In this document: in pieces, positions 1 through 8,610 of the stretch
Layout: each line of letters starts with the position of its first letter
Numbering within the stretch: the first letter of the stretch is position 1
NCBI RefSeq assembly: GCF_000739635.1
Contig: NZ_BATQ01000080.1
Coordinates: 1-33,760, forward strand
Direction: 5' to 3'
DNA: 33,760 bases
From: Verrucomicrobium sp. BvORR034
GTDB taxonomy: Bacteria; Verrucomicrobiota; Verrucomicrobiia; Verrucomicrobiales; Verrucomicrobiaceae
Notes under the pieces: model-generated
Told to the model about the DNA's origin: nothing
Databases searched by the model: none
Seen by the model: only the letters and a program-made list of their open reading frames with translations
Made by a program: the position numbers and the translations under genes

Positions 1-1
1 G

Positions 2-820
2 AACATCGGCGTGGCCCACATCGAGTACATGGGGTCCCGTGAGGGGATTGCGCAAGAGAAGGGCACGCTGGCTGAAGCCGTGCCGCACGGTGGCGTGGTG
101 GTGCTCAATGCCAATGATGACTTCTCCTCCTCCATCGCCGCCCGCAGTCATGCGCGTGTCGTCCTGGCTGGGGTGGGGGAAGGGGACGTGGTGGCCACGC
201 TCACGGAGAGCGGCGCCCGGGGCTCCTTCTTCAGTCTGAACTTTGACGGTCGCGTGGTGGTGGATGTCCACCTGCCCGTGCCCGGGGAACACATGGTGGG
301 CAATGCCGCGCTCGCCGCGGCGGTGGGCTGGCACTTCGGCGTGACGCCGCAGGAGATCGCCGCAGCGCTGGGCGAGGTGCAGCTGACCAAAGGGCGGGTG
401 CAGGTGAAATCCTGGCGCGGGGTCACGGTGCTGGATGACTCCTACAATGCGAATCCCGACTCCATGCGAGCCGGGCTCAAGACGCTGGCGGGCCTCAAGA
501 TTCCCGGGCGCCGTGTGGCCGTGCTGGGCCGGATGGGCGAGCTGGGGCCGCATGCAGAGTCCAGCCACCGGGAGGTGGGGGGGTATGCTGCTGAGCTGGG
601 CTTGGACGCGGTCTTTAGCGTGGGTGAAGAAGCTGCCCTAATCACCTCCCAGGCAGATGCTTCGGGTGGATCGGGAGACTATAGAAATTTCTCATCTCAT
701 GCCGCCGTCGCTGCCTGCCTCACCGAATGGTTGCACGAAGGTGATGCGGTTTTGTTGAAAGGAAGCCGTTCTGCTGGCATGGAGCAAGTGCTCACACATC
801 TCGACAACCCGGCATCATGA
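2..820 (+). CDS. murF: UDP-N-acetylmuramoyl-tripeptide--D-alanyl-D-alanine ligase (5' truncated by window)
   Basis: This is the C-terminal part of MurF, the cytoplasmic ATP-dependent ligase that adds D-Ala-D-Ala to the UDP-MurNAc-tripeptide. The reading frame is open from base 2, so the start and the ATP-binding loop lie outside the window. What is visible starts in the middle domain (NIGVAHIEYMGS, typical of Mur ligases). It continues through the linker to the C-terminal domain with the MurF signature DDSYNANPDSMRAGL and then VAVLGRMGELG. The last four bases, ATGA, are shared with the start codon of mraY, which implies translational coupling. The family is about 450 residues long, so roughly the last 60 percent is present. 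Family and order in the cluster both support the call. Confidence 0.95.
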   Translation, partial: NIGVAHIEYMGSREGIAQEKGTLAEAVPHGGVVVLNANDDFSSSIAARSHARVVLAGVGEGDVVATLTESGARGSFFSLNFDGRVVVDVHLPVPGEHMVGNAALAAAVGWHFGVTPQEIAAALGEVQLTKGRVQVKSWRGVTVLDDSYNANPDSMRAGLKTLAGLKIPGRRVAVLGRMGELGPHAESSHREVGGYAAELGLDAVFSVGEEAALITSQADASGGSGDYRNFSSHAAVAACLTEWLHEGDAVLLKGSRSAGMEQVLTHLDNPAS

Positions 821-1956
821 TACACTGGCTCGCTGAATTTCGGAACTCCGTTGGAGACACGCTGCTCTCCTCCCTGCTCAACCTCCTGCACTACCATACC
901 TTCCGCGCTGGCGGGGCCTGTCTGACGGCTTTTGCGCTCTCCCTTATGTTTGGAGAGCGCGTCATCCGGAAGCTCATCTCCCTGAAAGTGGGGCAGCCCA
1001 TCCGCTCGAAGGAAGAGGTGCAGAAGCTCTTCGACCTGCACGGGAAGAAGGCGGGCACGCCCACCATGGGCGGGGTCATGATGCTGGCCACCTTCACCCT
1101 CTCTGTCCTGCTCTGGACAGACTGGGCGAATCCGATTGTCTGGATGGTGCTCGGCACCACGCTGGCGCTGGGACTGCTGGGCTTCTGGGATGACTATGAG
1201 AAAGTCGCGAGGAAGAATTCCAAGGGCGTGAGCGCCAAGACCAAGCTGGTCTGGCAGTTCGCCGTCGCGATCGCGGTCTCCTGGATCTTCGCCTACGGGC
1301 TGCCGGGCGGGGTGACCTATGACAACCAGGTGGTGACGTATCGCAGCCTCTACATCCCGTTCTTCAAGGAGCCGCTCATCCTGGACATGGGATTCTTCGC
1401 CGTGATCTTCTTCTCCCTGATGATCGTGGGTTTCTCCAATGCGGTGAATCTCACGGATGGTCTGGACGGACTGGCGACGGGATGCTCCATCAGCACGGGT
1501 CTCGCCTACGCGGGATTCTGCTACCTGGCCAGCAATGTGAACTTCGCCAAGTTCCTGCTCATCCCATACTTTCACCTGGCGGATGAGCTCACCATTGTGG
1601 CGATGGCCCTGGTGGGGGCGTGTTTTGGATTCCTCTGGTTCAACTGCCAGCCGGCGCGCATGTTCATGGGGGACACCGGTTCCCTGGCCCTGGGCGGGGC
1701 GATCCCCACGCTGGCGATCGGCTGCAAGCAGGAGTTGATTCTCCTCATCGTGGGTGGCGTCTTCGTCATGGAGGCGGGTTCCGTGATGCTCCAGGTGGCC
1801 AGCTTCAAGCTGCGCAAGGTCCGCATTTTCCGCATGGCTCCCATCCATCATCATTTTGAACTCGGGGGATGGCAGGAGAGCCAGGTTGTGGTACGTTTTT
1901 GGATGCTGTCGTTAATTATGGCCCTCGTGGGCCTGGCGACTCTCAAACTGCGTTGA
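817..1956 (+). CDS. mraY: Phospho-N-acetylmuramoyl-pentapeptide transferase (lipid I synthase)
   Basis: MraY transfers phospho-MurNAc-pentapeptide from UDP to undecaprenyl phosphate at the inner face of the cytoplasmic membrane, giving lipid I. The 379-residue product is a polytopic membrane protein of about the usual length (around 360). Family motifs are visible: the cytoplasmic loop FWDDYEKVARKNSKG with the catalytic Asp pair, NLTDGLDGLATG with the metal-binding and nucleophile Asp residues, FMGDTGSLALGG, and the histidine triad APIHHHFELGGW near the C-terminus. The ATG overlaps the murF stop as ATGA. murD follows after a 19-base gap. There is no competing interpretation. Confidence 0.97.
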   Translation: MIHWLAEFRNSVGDTLLSSLLNLLHYHTFRAGGACLTAFALSLMFGERVIRKLISLKVGQPIRSKEEVQKLFDLHGKKAGTPTMGGVMMLATFTLSVLLWTDWANPIVWMVLGTTLALGLLGFWDDYEKVARKNSKGVSAKTKLVWQFAVAIAVSWIFAYGLPGGVTYDNQVVTYRSLYIPFFKEPLILDMGFFAVIFFSLMIVGFSNAVNLTDGLDGLATGCSISTGLAYAGFCYLASNVNFAKFLLIPYFHLADELTIVAMALVGACFGFLWFNCQPARMFMGDTGSLALGGAIPTLAIGCKQELILLIVGGVFVMEAGSVMLQVASFKLRKVRIFRMAPIHHHFELGGWQESQVVVRFWMLSLIMALVGLATLKLR

Positions 1957-1975
1957 TTCACGGCCTCTCCCACCC

Positions 1976-3349
1976 ATGGACCCACGTTCCGACCTCGACC
2001 TCGATCTTGCCAATCAGCATGTAGCCATCCTCGGCGCCGGCCGCAGCGGACTAGGCGCTGCCCGACTCGCCCGACAACTCGGAGCGGTGCCCGTCATCTT
2101 CGATGAAGGGGATCCGGTAAAGCTCCAGAAGGCCGTTCAGGCCATCGCGGATGAGGGTATTGAATGCCGCCTCGGCATTGAGGCGGCGAAGGCGGCTGTG
2201 GCGGAGAGGCCCTTCAGCCTGGTGGTGACGAGCCCCGGGCTCGATGCCAGTTGGCCGCTGCCCAAGGCCTTCACCGATGCGGGCGTACCGCTGGTGGGGG
2301 AGATCGAGTTTGCCTGGAGACCCATCAAGGAGGTCCCGACGGTGGCCATCACGGGCACCAACGGGAAGACGACCACGACGGAGCTGATGGAGCGGATGTT
2401 CAATGGCTGCGGTCACCGCACCATCGCCTGTGGGAACTACGGCCACGCTCTGAGCGAGGTGGCGGTGAGCGGGGAGACGTATGACCTGCTCACGGTGGAG
2501 GTCAGTTCCTTCCAGCTGGAGACGATCACGAGCTTCCGCCCGCGGGTGGCAGTGTGGCTGAACTTCGCGCCGGATCACCTGGACCGTTATCCGGACAACG
2601 AGGCTTACTTTACGGCCAAGAAGCGGATCTTCGACTACATGACGCCCAATGATGTCGCCATCATCCGGGCGGGGGAGCCTCTGGGGGAACTCCTGCCCCG
2701 GGTGGTGACCTTCACGACGGAGCCGGAGGTGGAGGCGGACTTCATGCTCTACCACGACCGGATCCTCTTCCGAGGGGAGAAGATTGCCCGGGTCTCAGAC
2801 CTGCCGCTTCATGAGCGCCATAACATCGAAAACCAGATGGCGGCCCTGGCGGCAGGCTGGGTGATGGGGCTGCCTTTTGAAGACATGCTGGAGGCCCTGA
2901 GCGGGTACGAGCCAGCGCGGCACCGCTGCGAGCTGGTCAGCGTGGTGAACGGCCGCTCCTATATCAATGATTCCAAGGCGACGAACCTGCACGCCCTGGA
3001 GACTTGCCTGAAATCTCAGGACGCACCGGTGGTACTAATTGCAGGCGGAAAGGAGAAGGGTCTTGATTATTCACCTTTCCGAAGCTTAATTACGGAGAAG
3101 GTGACTGCTCTGGTAACCATAGGAGAGATTGCCGACAAACTGAGTGCCCTGTTCTCGGACCTGGTGCCCTGTCGGCAGGCTCCCAGTGTGGTGGCCGCAG
3201 TAGAAATCGCCACCCAGCTCGCCGCCCCGCGACAATCCATCGTATTTTCACCCGGAACTTCCTCCTTCGACATGTTCAGCGGCTATGCAGAGCGCGGCAA
3301 TGTGTTCCGGGATGCAGTTTTGAATTTGCCCACCCCCGTTTTGAATTAA
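1976..3349 (+). CDS. murD: UDP-N-acetylmuramoylalanine--D-glutamate ligase
   Basis: MurD is the cytoplasmic ligase that adds D-Glu to UDP-MurNAc-L-Ala. The 457-residue protein has the usual three domains. The N-terminal Rossmann-like UDP-binding part starts at VAILGAGRSGLGAARLA. The central ATPase has the P-loop GTNGKTTTTE at about residues 127-136 and VEVSSFQLETI, with LNFAPDHLDRY further on. The C-terminal domain contains YEPARHRCE, NDSKATNLHA and SPGTSSFDMF. Length and motifs match the family closely. No Shine-Dalgarno sequence is obvious before the ATG, and the first ten residues (Asp-rich) are not conserved in the family, so the exact start is a little uncertain. It follows mraY on the same strand. 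Confidence 0.96.
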   Translation: MDPRSDLDLDLANQHVAILGAGRSGLGAARLARQLGAVPVIFDEGDPVKLQKAVQAIADEGIECRLGIEAAKAAVAERPFSLVVTSPGLDASWPLPKAFTDAGVPLVGEIEFAWRPIKEVPTVAITGTNGKTTTTELMERMFNGCGHRTIACGNYGHALSEVAVSGETYDLLTVEVSSFQLETITSFRPRVAVWLNFAPDHLDRYPDNEAYFTAKKRIFDYMTPNDVAIIRAGEPLGELLPRVVTFTTEPEVEADFMLYHDRILFRGEKIARVSDLPLHERHNIENQMAALAAGWVMGLPFEDMLEALSGYEPARHRCELVSVVNGRSYINDSKATNLHALETCLKSQDAPVVLIAGGKEKGLDYSPFRSLITEKVTALVTIGEIADKLSALFSDLVPCRQAPSVVAAVEIATQLAAPRQSIVFSPGTSSFDMFSGYAERGNVFRDAVLNLPTPVLN

Positions 3350-3371
3350 ACTCCGCCGAGGAGAGACGCTT

Positions 3372-4427
3372 ATGAATGACAAATCCAACCTCTCACCCAC
3401 GCGGCGCCTCTTTGCGTCGGAAAGCTTCCGCAGGCATTATGTGTCTGCGGTGGAGAACGGGGATCAGGCGGATTGGACGGAGCGAGAGCAGAGCGGCAAC
3501 CTCGGCCGTGTGTTCGTGTTTCTGCTGCTGCTCCACGTGTTTTTGATCGGGGCGATCGTGCTGTACAATATCGTCTCTGACCGGCCCAAGGTGCCGGTCG
3601 CAACCGGCATGGGCAAGGCTGCGCCTGCTCTCCCTGGCGACACCGCTGAGTCAAGCACTGGATCGACGGTGAAGCGCAGTGAGCTTTCCGAGTACCAGGT
3701 GCGCTCCGGTGACACGGTCCAGTCCATCGCAGACGCGACGGGGGCGACCACGGAGGAAATCATCCGCCTGAACCAGCTGGATCAGAACGGCGAGCTCTAT
3801 GTGAGCCGCCGTCTCCAGCTCCCGCTGCGCAAGGAAGTGGCCAATGAAGTGCCTGCTCCTGCGGCCGCAGTGGCTTTGACATCGGGCCAGACCAGTCACG
3901 AAACGACCGTGGCTGCGGCCAAAGAAGTGAGCGGCAAGGCTGGCAAAGGGCAGCCTGAATCCTTCAAGGCGGCCGTGGTGGCGGATTCCTCTGGTAGCAA
4001 GAGCAAGTCTGGCGAGTCGCATCCCGCACCGACCCTCATCAAGGCCAAGCCAGTGACTCTGCAAGACGCTCCTCCTGCAGAGACCCGTGCGGTCAAGCTG
4101 GAAGATTCCCCGCCTGCTGGCAAAGCTGGCTCGGGTGGTTCCACCCAGAAGGCCATCCCGGTCTCGCCCGTGAAGCTGCAGGAAGCTCCGCCCAAGGAGA
4201 AGCCTGCTCCGAAAGCTTCTCCCGTGGTGGCGGAGACGGCGAAAGAGAAGCCCGCTCCGGCAGCGTCGACGGGCGGTGGCCGCTCCTACGAGATCAAGGG
4301 AGGGGACACCTTCTACTCGATCGCCCGGAAGAACGGGATCAGCGTCAACGAGCTCATCAAGGCGAACCCGGGAACGAATCCCAGCCGCCTGAAAAAGGGC
4401 ATGGCGATCAAGATTCCAGCCAAATAA
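3372..4427 (+). CDS. Membrane-anchored protein with two LysM domains in the dcw cluster
   Basis: This is a predicted peptidoglycan-binding protein of 351 residues. A basic, cytosolic N-terminus precedes one membrane segment at about residues 47-68. The first LysM domain is at about 108-151 (YQVRSGDTVQSIADATG) and the second at the extreme C-terminus, about 306-351 (YEIKGGDTFYSIARKNG). The long linker is rich in Lys, Ala and Pro and repeats a VxLQ/E-x-x-PP motif three times. No M23 peptidase or amidase domain is present, so a structural or targeting role at the septal wall is more likely than hydrolysis. A strong GAGGAGA ribosome-binding site (3358-3364) precedes the ATG. Chlamydial genomes, as I recall, carry a LysM gene called nlpD at this same place between murD and ftsW. 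Orthology is inferred from position and domains. Confidence 0.85.
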   Translation: MNDKSNLSPTRRLFASESFRRHYVSAVENGDQADWTEREQSGNLGRVFVFLLLLHVFLIGAIVLYNIVSDRPKVPVATGMGKAAPALPGDTAESSTGSTVKRSELSEYQVRSGDTVQSIADATGATTEEIIRLNQLDQNGELYVSRRLQLPLRKEVANEVPAPAAAVALTSGQTSHETTVAAAKEVSGKAGKGQPESFKAAVVADSSGSKSKSGESHPAPTLIKAKPVTLQDAPPAETRAVKLEDSPPAGKAGSGGSTQKAIPVSPVKLQEAPPKEKPAPKASPVVAETAKEKPAPAASTGGGRSYEIKGGDTFYSIARKNGISVNELIKANPGTNPSRLKKGMAIKIPAK

Positions 4428-4436
4428 CCAATCTGC

Positions 4437-4460
4437 GGGGCGCCCAAAAGGCGCCCCTTT
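4437..4460 (+). terminator. Hairpin terminator after the LysM gene
   Basis: Ten bases after the LysM stop, GGGGCGCC (4437-4444) and GGCGCCCC (4450-4457) form a perfect 8-bp stem around a CAAAA loop, followed by TTTCATT. The T-tract is short, so termination may be partial, leaving some read-through into ftsW, which begins at 4485. Confidence 0.7.
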
Positions 4461-4484
4461 CATTCCCTCCCTTTCCCTTTCTCC

Positions 4485-5654
4485 ATGGGTCGAGCCAGTG
4501 TTTACGTTCTCGTCTTTGCCGTCAGCATGCTGAGTGCGCTCGGCCTGGTCATGCTGGCCAGCACGAGTTACTTTTTGGATGAGACGAGCGGGGAGGCGTA
4601 TTTCACGCTGCGCAGCCAGATCATTCGTCTGGGGATCGGGGTGCTTGCTGCCGGGGTCATGGCGTTCATCGCCTATCCGCGGCTCTACCGCCTGCGGTGG
4701 AAGATTTTTGGCGTGACGGTGGTGGCGCTCCTGCTGTGCTACGTGCCCTTCTTTGCCGATGAGGTGAACGGGGCCGCCCGCTGGATCAGCCTGAAGCGTC
4801 TCGGGATCGGCGGGCCGAATTTGCAGCCCTCTGAGCTGGCAAAGCTGGCCGTGGCCATCTTGCTGGCGGGGTGGTTTACCCGGCATGAGCCGCTGACCCG
4901 GGAGTTCAAGCAGGGGTTCCTGATGCCAGGCTGCATGGTGTTTGTCACGGTCGCCTTGATCGCTGGCGAGGTGGACCTGGGCAGTGCGGCGCTTGTTGGC
5001 GCACTGGGTGGCGGCATGATGTTCGTGGCGGGCACCCGCTTGCTGTACCTGCTCCCTATTTTAGGGGCCGGATTGGGCGGACTGGCCTGGGTGGTCAAGT
5101 TCATGCCCAACCGTGTGGAGCGTATCTTTGCCTTCCTGGATCTGGAGAAATACAAAGAGGGACTGGGCATGCAGCAGTGGCGGGCCTTGATCGCCTTTGG
5201 CTCCGGTGGCGTCGAGGGCGTGGGCTTGGGCAACGGCCGGCAGAAGATGCTCTATCTCCCGGAAGCGCACACGGACTTCATCTTTCCCATGGTGGGGGAG
5301 GAGCTGGGCCTCTATGGCACGCTTTTCGTGGTGATCACTTTTTCATTGCTCATCGCGGCAGGCATGAGCATCGCCCATCGGGCACCGGATCGTTTCAGCC
5401 GCTTGCTGGCCTTTGGCATCACGCTCACGATTGCCCTGGAAGCCCTGCTGAACATGGGGGTGACCACCGCTCTGCTGCCCAACAAGGGGCTGCCTTTGCC
5501 CTTCGTGAGCTACGGTGGATCCAGCCTTGTTTTCCGCATGATTGGCATCGGAATTCTCATTAACATCTACCGTCAAACGCCTTACGAACGGAAGAAGGAC
5601 TTGCTCGAAATACGGCGTCGTCGTATGACTGCGGTCTCCCATGGCTCGCTATAA
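4485..5654 (+). CDS. ftsW: FtsW, SEDS-family septal peptidoglycan glycosyltransferase
   Basis: FtsW is the polytopic SEDS protein that polymerises lipid II at the division site with its partner class B penicillin-binding protein. The 389-residue product is hydrophobic throughout. It carries the family motifs NGAARWISLKRLGIGGPNLQPSE (with the conserved Pro-Ser-Glu), EEGL-like MVGEELGLYG, and a C-terminal LLPNKGLPLPFVSYGGSS. RodA has a very similar fold, but the position between murD and murG favours FtsW. The ATG follows a 57-base gap containing a terminator hairpin, so the gene may also have its own promoter. Its last 14 bases overlap the start of murG. The C-terminus is a short basic tail (RRRRM). 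Confidence 0.93.
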   Translation: MGRASVYVLVFAVSMLSALGLVMLASTSYFLDETSGEAYFTLRSQIIRLGIGVLAAGVMAFIAYPRLYRLRWKIFGVTVVALLLCYVPFFADEVNGAARWISLKRLGIGGPNLQPSELAKLAVAILLAGWFTRHEPLTREFKQGFLMPGCMVFVTVALIAGEVDLGSAALVGALGGGMMFVAGTRLLYLLPILGAGLGGLAWVVKFMPNRVERIFAFLDLEKYKEGLGMQQWRALIAFGSGGVEGVGLGNGRQKMLYLPEAHTDFIFPMVGEELGLYGTLFVVITFSLLIAAGMSIAHRAPDRFSRLLAFGITLTIALEALLNMGVTTALLPNKGLPLPFVSYGGSSLVFRMIGIGILINIYRQTPYERKKDLLEIRRRRMTAVSHGSL

Positions 5655-6885
5655 GAAAAACCGCCAGAAGTCCAAGAACCCTCCCGTTCAGAGTGAAGTT
5701 CAAGGGACTGCCGTCGCGAAGCCGCAAACGAAATCCCGCACCACGACGCCTACTTCCAGCCAGTCGCCCTGGAAGAGCCGTCATATCATCATCGCCTGCG
5801 GTGGCACCGGGGGGCACTTGTTCCCGGGCATCGCGGTGGGTGAGGTGTTGCAGGCCCGCGGACATGACGTGATCCTTTTGATCAGTGAGAAGAAGATCGA
5901 TGCCCTGGCCTCGAGCGGGCACGCTTCTCTGCGATTCGAAAAAATGCCTTTCCTGGCCATGCCCAAGCCTTTGTCTCTGCAGATGCCCAAGTTCCTGCTG
6001 GGTGTGTGGAACGGGCTGAAGCAGTGCAAGGCGATGATCCGTGAGCACGACACGCAGGTGGTGCTGGGCATGGGGGGCTTCACCTCCTTCGCCCCGGTGC
6101 TTGCCGGTCGTCGCGCCAAGATCAAGACGCTCATTCACGATTCCAACGCCATCCCGGGCAAGGCCAACAAGCTCACCGCCAAGTTCTGCGATACGGTGCT
6201 GCTGGGCTTTCAAGAGTGTGCGAAGTACTTTCCCAAGGAGAAGGCGACCCGCATCGTGGGAACCCCGGTCCGCAGCGCGCTCCGTCGTGCGGCGGAGGAG
6301 ACCCAGGAGGATCCGTATGCCTTCTTTGGCCTCGATCCCAACCGCAAGACGGTGCTGGTGATCGGTGGCAGCCAGGGCGCGCGCGGCCTCAATAACGCGG
6401 TGACGCATACCTTGGATGAACTGAATGCCCTGGGCGTGCAGATGCTGCACATCACGGGGCCGGGCGATTATCAGGAGGTCTCGGACGCCTATGATGGCAA
6501 GGAGATCAAACTGCACTCTCATATCGCCGCCTTCTGCCATCGCATGGAGCTGGCGTACAAGATCGCCGATATTGCCCTGGCCCGCAGTGGTGCTTCCACG
6601 CTGGCAGAGCTCGCCTACTTCGGGGTGCCCAGCCTGCTGGTGCCTTACCCCTATGCAGCAGATGATCACCAGACGCTGAACGCCCGCATCTTCCACGAGG
6701 CCAAGGCCGGCATCATGGTGCCGGAGCTCGATCTGTCTCCAGAGAAGCTGATTCGCGTGGTGCGTGAGATCACCACCAATGACCAGCGGGCGGCCAACAT
6801 GAAAGCCGCGGCCAAGGCGATCTCCCACGCCAGTGCGGCAGAGGAAATCGCGAATATCGTGGAAGAGATGGCGATGGGGAAATGA
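5641..6885 (+). CDS. murG: UDP-GlcNAc:lipid I N-acetylglucosaminyltransferase with an N-terminal extension
   Basis: MurG is the GT28 membrane-associated enzyme that adds GlcNAc to lipid I at the inner membrane face, making lipid II. The core begins at about residue 48. It shows the glycine loop GGTGGHLFPG (54-63), LGMGGFTSFAP, the acceptor-side HDSNAIPGKANK, the second-domain GGSQGARGLN, and the UDP-GlcNAc-binding RSGASTLAEL with the downstream PYPYAADDHQ. The protein has 414 residues against about 355 usually. The extra ~47 residues are basic and low in complexity (Lys, Gln, Ser, Thr, Pro). No in-frame ATG, GTG or TTG lies between codon 1 and the glycine loop, so the extension is very probably translated. 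The start lies inside ftsW, which suggests coupled translation. Confidence 0.95.
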   Translation: MARYKKNRQKSKNPPVQSEVQGTAVAKPQTKSRTTTPTSSQSPWKSRHIIIACGGTGGHLFPGIAVGEVLQARGHDVILLISEKKIDALASSGHASLRFEKMPFLAMPKPLSLQMPKFLLGVWNGLKQCKAMIREHDTQVVLGMGGFTSFAPVLAGRRAKIKTLIHDSNAIPGKANKLTAKFCDTVLLGFQECAKYFPKEKATRIVGTPVRSALRRAAEETQEDPYAFFGLDPNRKTVLVIGGSQGARGLNNAVTHTLDELNALGVQMLHITGPGDYQEVSDAYDGKEIKLHSHIAAFCHRMELAYKIADIALARSGASTLAELAYFGVPSLLVPYPYAADDHQTLNARIFHEAKAGIMVPELDLSPEKLIRVVREITTNDQRAANMKAAAKAISHASAAEEIANIVEEMAMGK

Positions 6886-7274
6886 TGGGGGTCAGGGGTG
6901 AAGGGGTGGCCCTTTGAGACAGGATTGACAAGATTTTTAAGGATTAACAGGATTGGGATTGGGAGGTGAGGCTGAGGACTGAGGGTGGCCTCTACCTGAT
7001 CCTGCTTGCGGGATTTTTAGGAGTGCGGCAAGATTTGCTGCTTTGGGGAGTGCTGTGTCTTGCTCGTCTCTGTAGAGCGCGACCCAAGAGAACGAGAGAA
7101 GCTTCGTAGCTTGAACTTTTCTCCGCCGATTTGTCCTTTTGGACCCGCCCCAATCGTCAAGGGGATGGAATGACGAACCTTCGGGGTCGAATTGTGGCGT
7201 CCGCAAGGGCCGCCGCGTCGAAGTAGTCACCAAGAGCAACCAACCCATATTAACTCCACTCAACGATCTGCCTT
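6886..7274. other. Gene-free gap after the division cluster, with an AT-rich GGATT/ACAGGAT direct-repeat patch
   Basis: No convincing gene is visible in these 389 bases. Bases 6917-6959 contain short direct repeats of the type GACAGGATT / GACAAGATT / GGATTAACAGGATT, an AT-rich patch in an otherwise GC-rich region; I believe similar intergenic patches are common in Planctomycetes and Verrucomicrobia. The rest (6960-7274) has no clear promoter or terminator. The division cluster ends here without the murC that often follows murG. Confidence 0.5.
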
Positions 7275-7703
7275 ATGAATGCAAATGGCGAAACCAAGCG
7301 CGGCTTCGGAGCCATCGCTCCCCACATCGTCCGTCTTTTCTATGGACTTGGCTTCACGGTCTTTGGCCTCAATGGCTTTCTTGACTTCATCCCCAGGCCG
7401 GACACCCCCATGCCAGCGCCCGCGATGGCCCTGTTCACGGGCCTCATGGGATCCGGGTATATGATGCCGTTGATTGCGGGGACGCAGTTGGTGTCCGGGG
7501 TGTTGCTGCTGATCAATCGCTTTGTGCCGCTGGCCTTGGCGTTCCTGGCTCCGATGATCGTGAACATCGTGGCCTTCCATGTCTTTGCTGCACCGGAGGG
7601 GACGATCATCGCGCTCTTCTTTGCGGCCATGGAGGTGTATCTGGCCTGGTGTTATCGCCGGGTGTACTACCCGATGCTGGCGGCGGTGGTGCGGCCGGGG
7701 TGA
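7275..7703 (+). CDS. DoxX-like small integral membrane protein
   Basis: This is a 142-residue protein with four predicted membrane helices, at about residues 15-37, 48-78, 82-105 and 108-130. The spacing and features such as GFTVFGLNGFLDFIP in helix 1 and LIAGTQLVSGVLLLINRFVPLALAFLAP in the middle resemble DoxX/DoxD-like or YphA-type membrane proteins. These are often linked to redox or stress functions, but their biochemical role is generally poorly defined. It begins at ATG without an evident Shine-Dalgarno site. It is not obviously part of an operon: a repeat-rich kilobase follows. The fold-level call is reasonable; a specific function cannot be given. Confidence 0.7.
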   Translation: MNANGETKRGFGAIAPHIVRLFYGLGFTVFGLNGFLDFIPRPDTPMPAPAMALFTGLMGSGYMMPLIAGTQLVSGVLLLINRFVPLALAFLAPMIVNIVAFHVFAAPEGTIIALFFAAMEVYLAWCYRRVYYPMLAAVVRPG

Positions 7704-7731
7704 GCACTGAACCACGAGTAGGTTTGTGGCC

Positions 7732-7902
7732 CCCAAGGAGCGGCGGTTTGTGCTTGCACAACCGCCGGAGGTTGCCGGAGTTGAAGTGCTTCCAAACCGG
7801 CAGATCAGCCTTAGTGGGGCAGCATCGCGTGCTGGCAATTGGGTGTTTGATCGCTCCGTTTTCCCTCGGCGGTTGTGCAAGCACAAACCGCCGCTCCTTG
7901 GG
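7732..7902. repeat. REPIN-like element, family 1, copy 1
   Basis: Two inverted copies of a hairpin-forming motif bound a 171-base element. The left arm (7732-7767) contains CCCAAGGAG followed by CGGCGG-TTTGTGCTTGCACAA-CCGCCG-like sequence; the right arm (7867-7902) is its reverse complement ending CTCCTTGGG. Each arm is itself an imperfect palindrome centred on GTGCTTGCAC. The interior (7768-7866) is less conserved than the arms when compared with the second copy near 15.5 kb. It starts 29 bases after the DoxX-like gene. Confidence 0.85.
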
Positions 7903-8032
7903 AACAGGAGTGCGTTGTACGCTAGATGGAGGAGTGACTGGGTCTGTCGAAACTGGATGAGTTAGAGAGAAGACGTACGCCGTAGACGCTTCAGTTAGTG
8001 CCTGCCAAGGAGCCTTGGATGCGAAAGGCTCC

Positions 8033-8146
8033 CAGACCGCCACAACTCCTTCGGAGTAAAAACCTCCAACACCCGTACCCAACGTAGACTCGCTGGAAGC
8101 TCGTCAACGTTGGGCTTGTAGCCCCATCCTCTTCGAGGAAGAACTT
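8033..8146 (+). repeat. 114-base direct repeat, copy A
   Basis: This stretch matches 8611-8724 without gaps over 114 bases. It contains three small palindromes or hairpins: ACTCCTTCGGAGT, a CCCAACGT...ACGTTGGG stem, and CCTCTTCGAGGAAGA. It lies in a 1.1 kb stretch without a gene (7704-8834). Confidence 0.8.
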
Positions 8147-8231
8147 CGACTGAGCGAGTGGGTGGCCGCCAAGGAACCACCTGGAGGTGCCCTTCTCAGT
8201 TCGAAGTTGATCCCCAGCGGGGATCTTTAAC

Positions 8232-8275
8232 ACAGCCCAACGTTGGACGAGCCCTAAGCGAGTCAACGTTGGGTA
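8232..8275 (-). repeat. Inverted partial copy of the 114-base repeat core
   Basis: This segment resembles the reverse complement of the CCCAACGT...ACGTTGGG hairpin core found at about 8078-8119 and 8656-8697. It keeps the inner AGCGAGT and CGAGCC blocks and both CCAACGTTGG-like arms. Confidence 0.65.
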
Positions 8276-8610
8276 CCTCCGCGGAGGATGATCAGGTGGG
8301 GAGGCCGACAGCATCCGCTTTCTCTCCTCTGCCATCAACGCCTCCATGTAAGGCGGATGCGATGTCATGCGCTGCCTGATATTCGCGGCAAGATGCCGCG
8401 AACAGCACGCAGGGATGCGTGCGCTCCCCGAGCTTCCCAGGCAAAGGCCATTTTGAGAAACGGTCAGACCACGTTTCACCACCGCGAGGTTCCTTGGCAG
8501 GCACAAATATTCCGGTGTAGGGTGGGAGCAGGCAAGAAGGTGCCCATCTACCCAACGCTGATTCTGCCGAGGGGTTTGCGCGGCGCGGCTGAAGCATGCG
8601 TGCAACGAAC
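8276..8610. other. Gene-free spacer inside the repeat-rich region
   Basis: I see no supportable gene in these 335 bases. Codon patterns are irregular in all frames and there is no recognisable protein. Short palindromes such as ACCTCCGCGGAGG (8275-8287) and GCGGCAAGATGCCGC (8385-8399) are present, in keeping with the rest of this repeat-rich stretch. Confidence 0.4.

Noticed and set aside
697-1854. Long minus-strand frame opposite mraY
   Set aside because: Antisense to a clear mraY; composition rich in His, Gln, Glu and Arg without any domain.
6937-7263. Minus-strand frame after murG (108 codons)
   Set aside because: No recognisable domain, runs through the AT-rich repeat patch, and lacks a plausible start; a pseudogene or repeat cannot be excluded.
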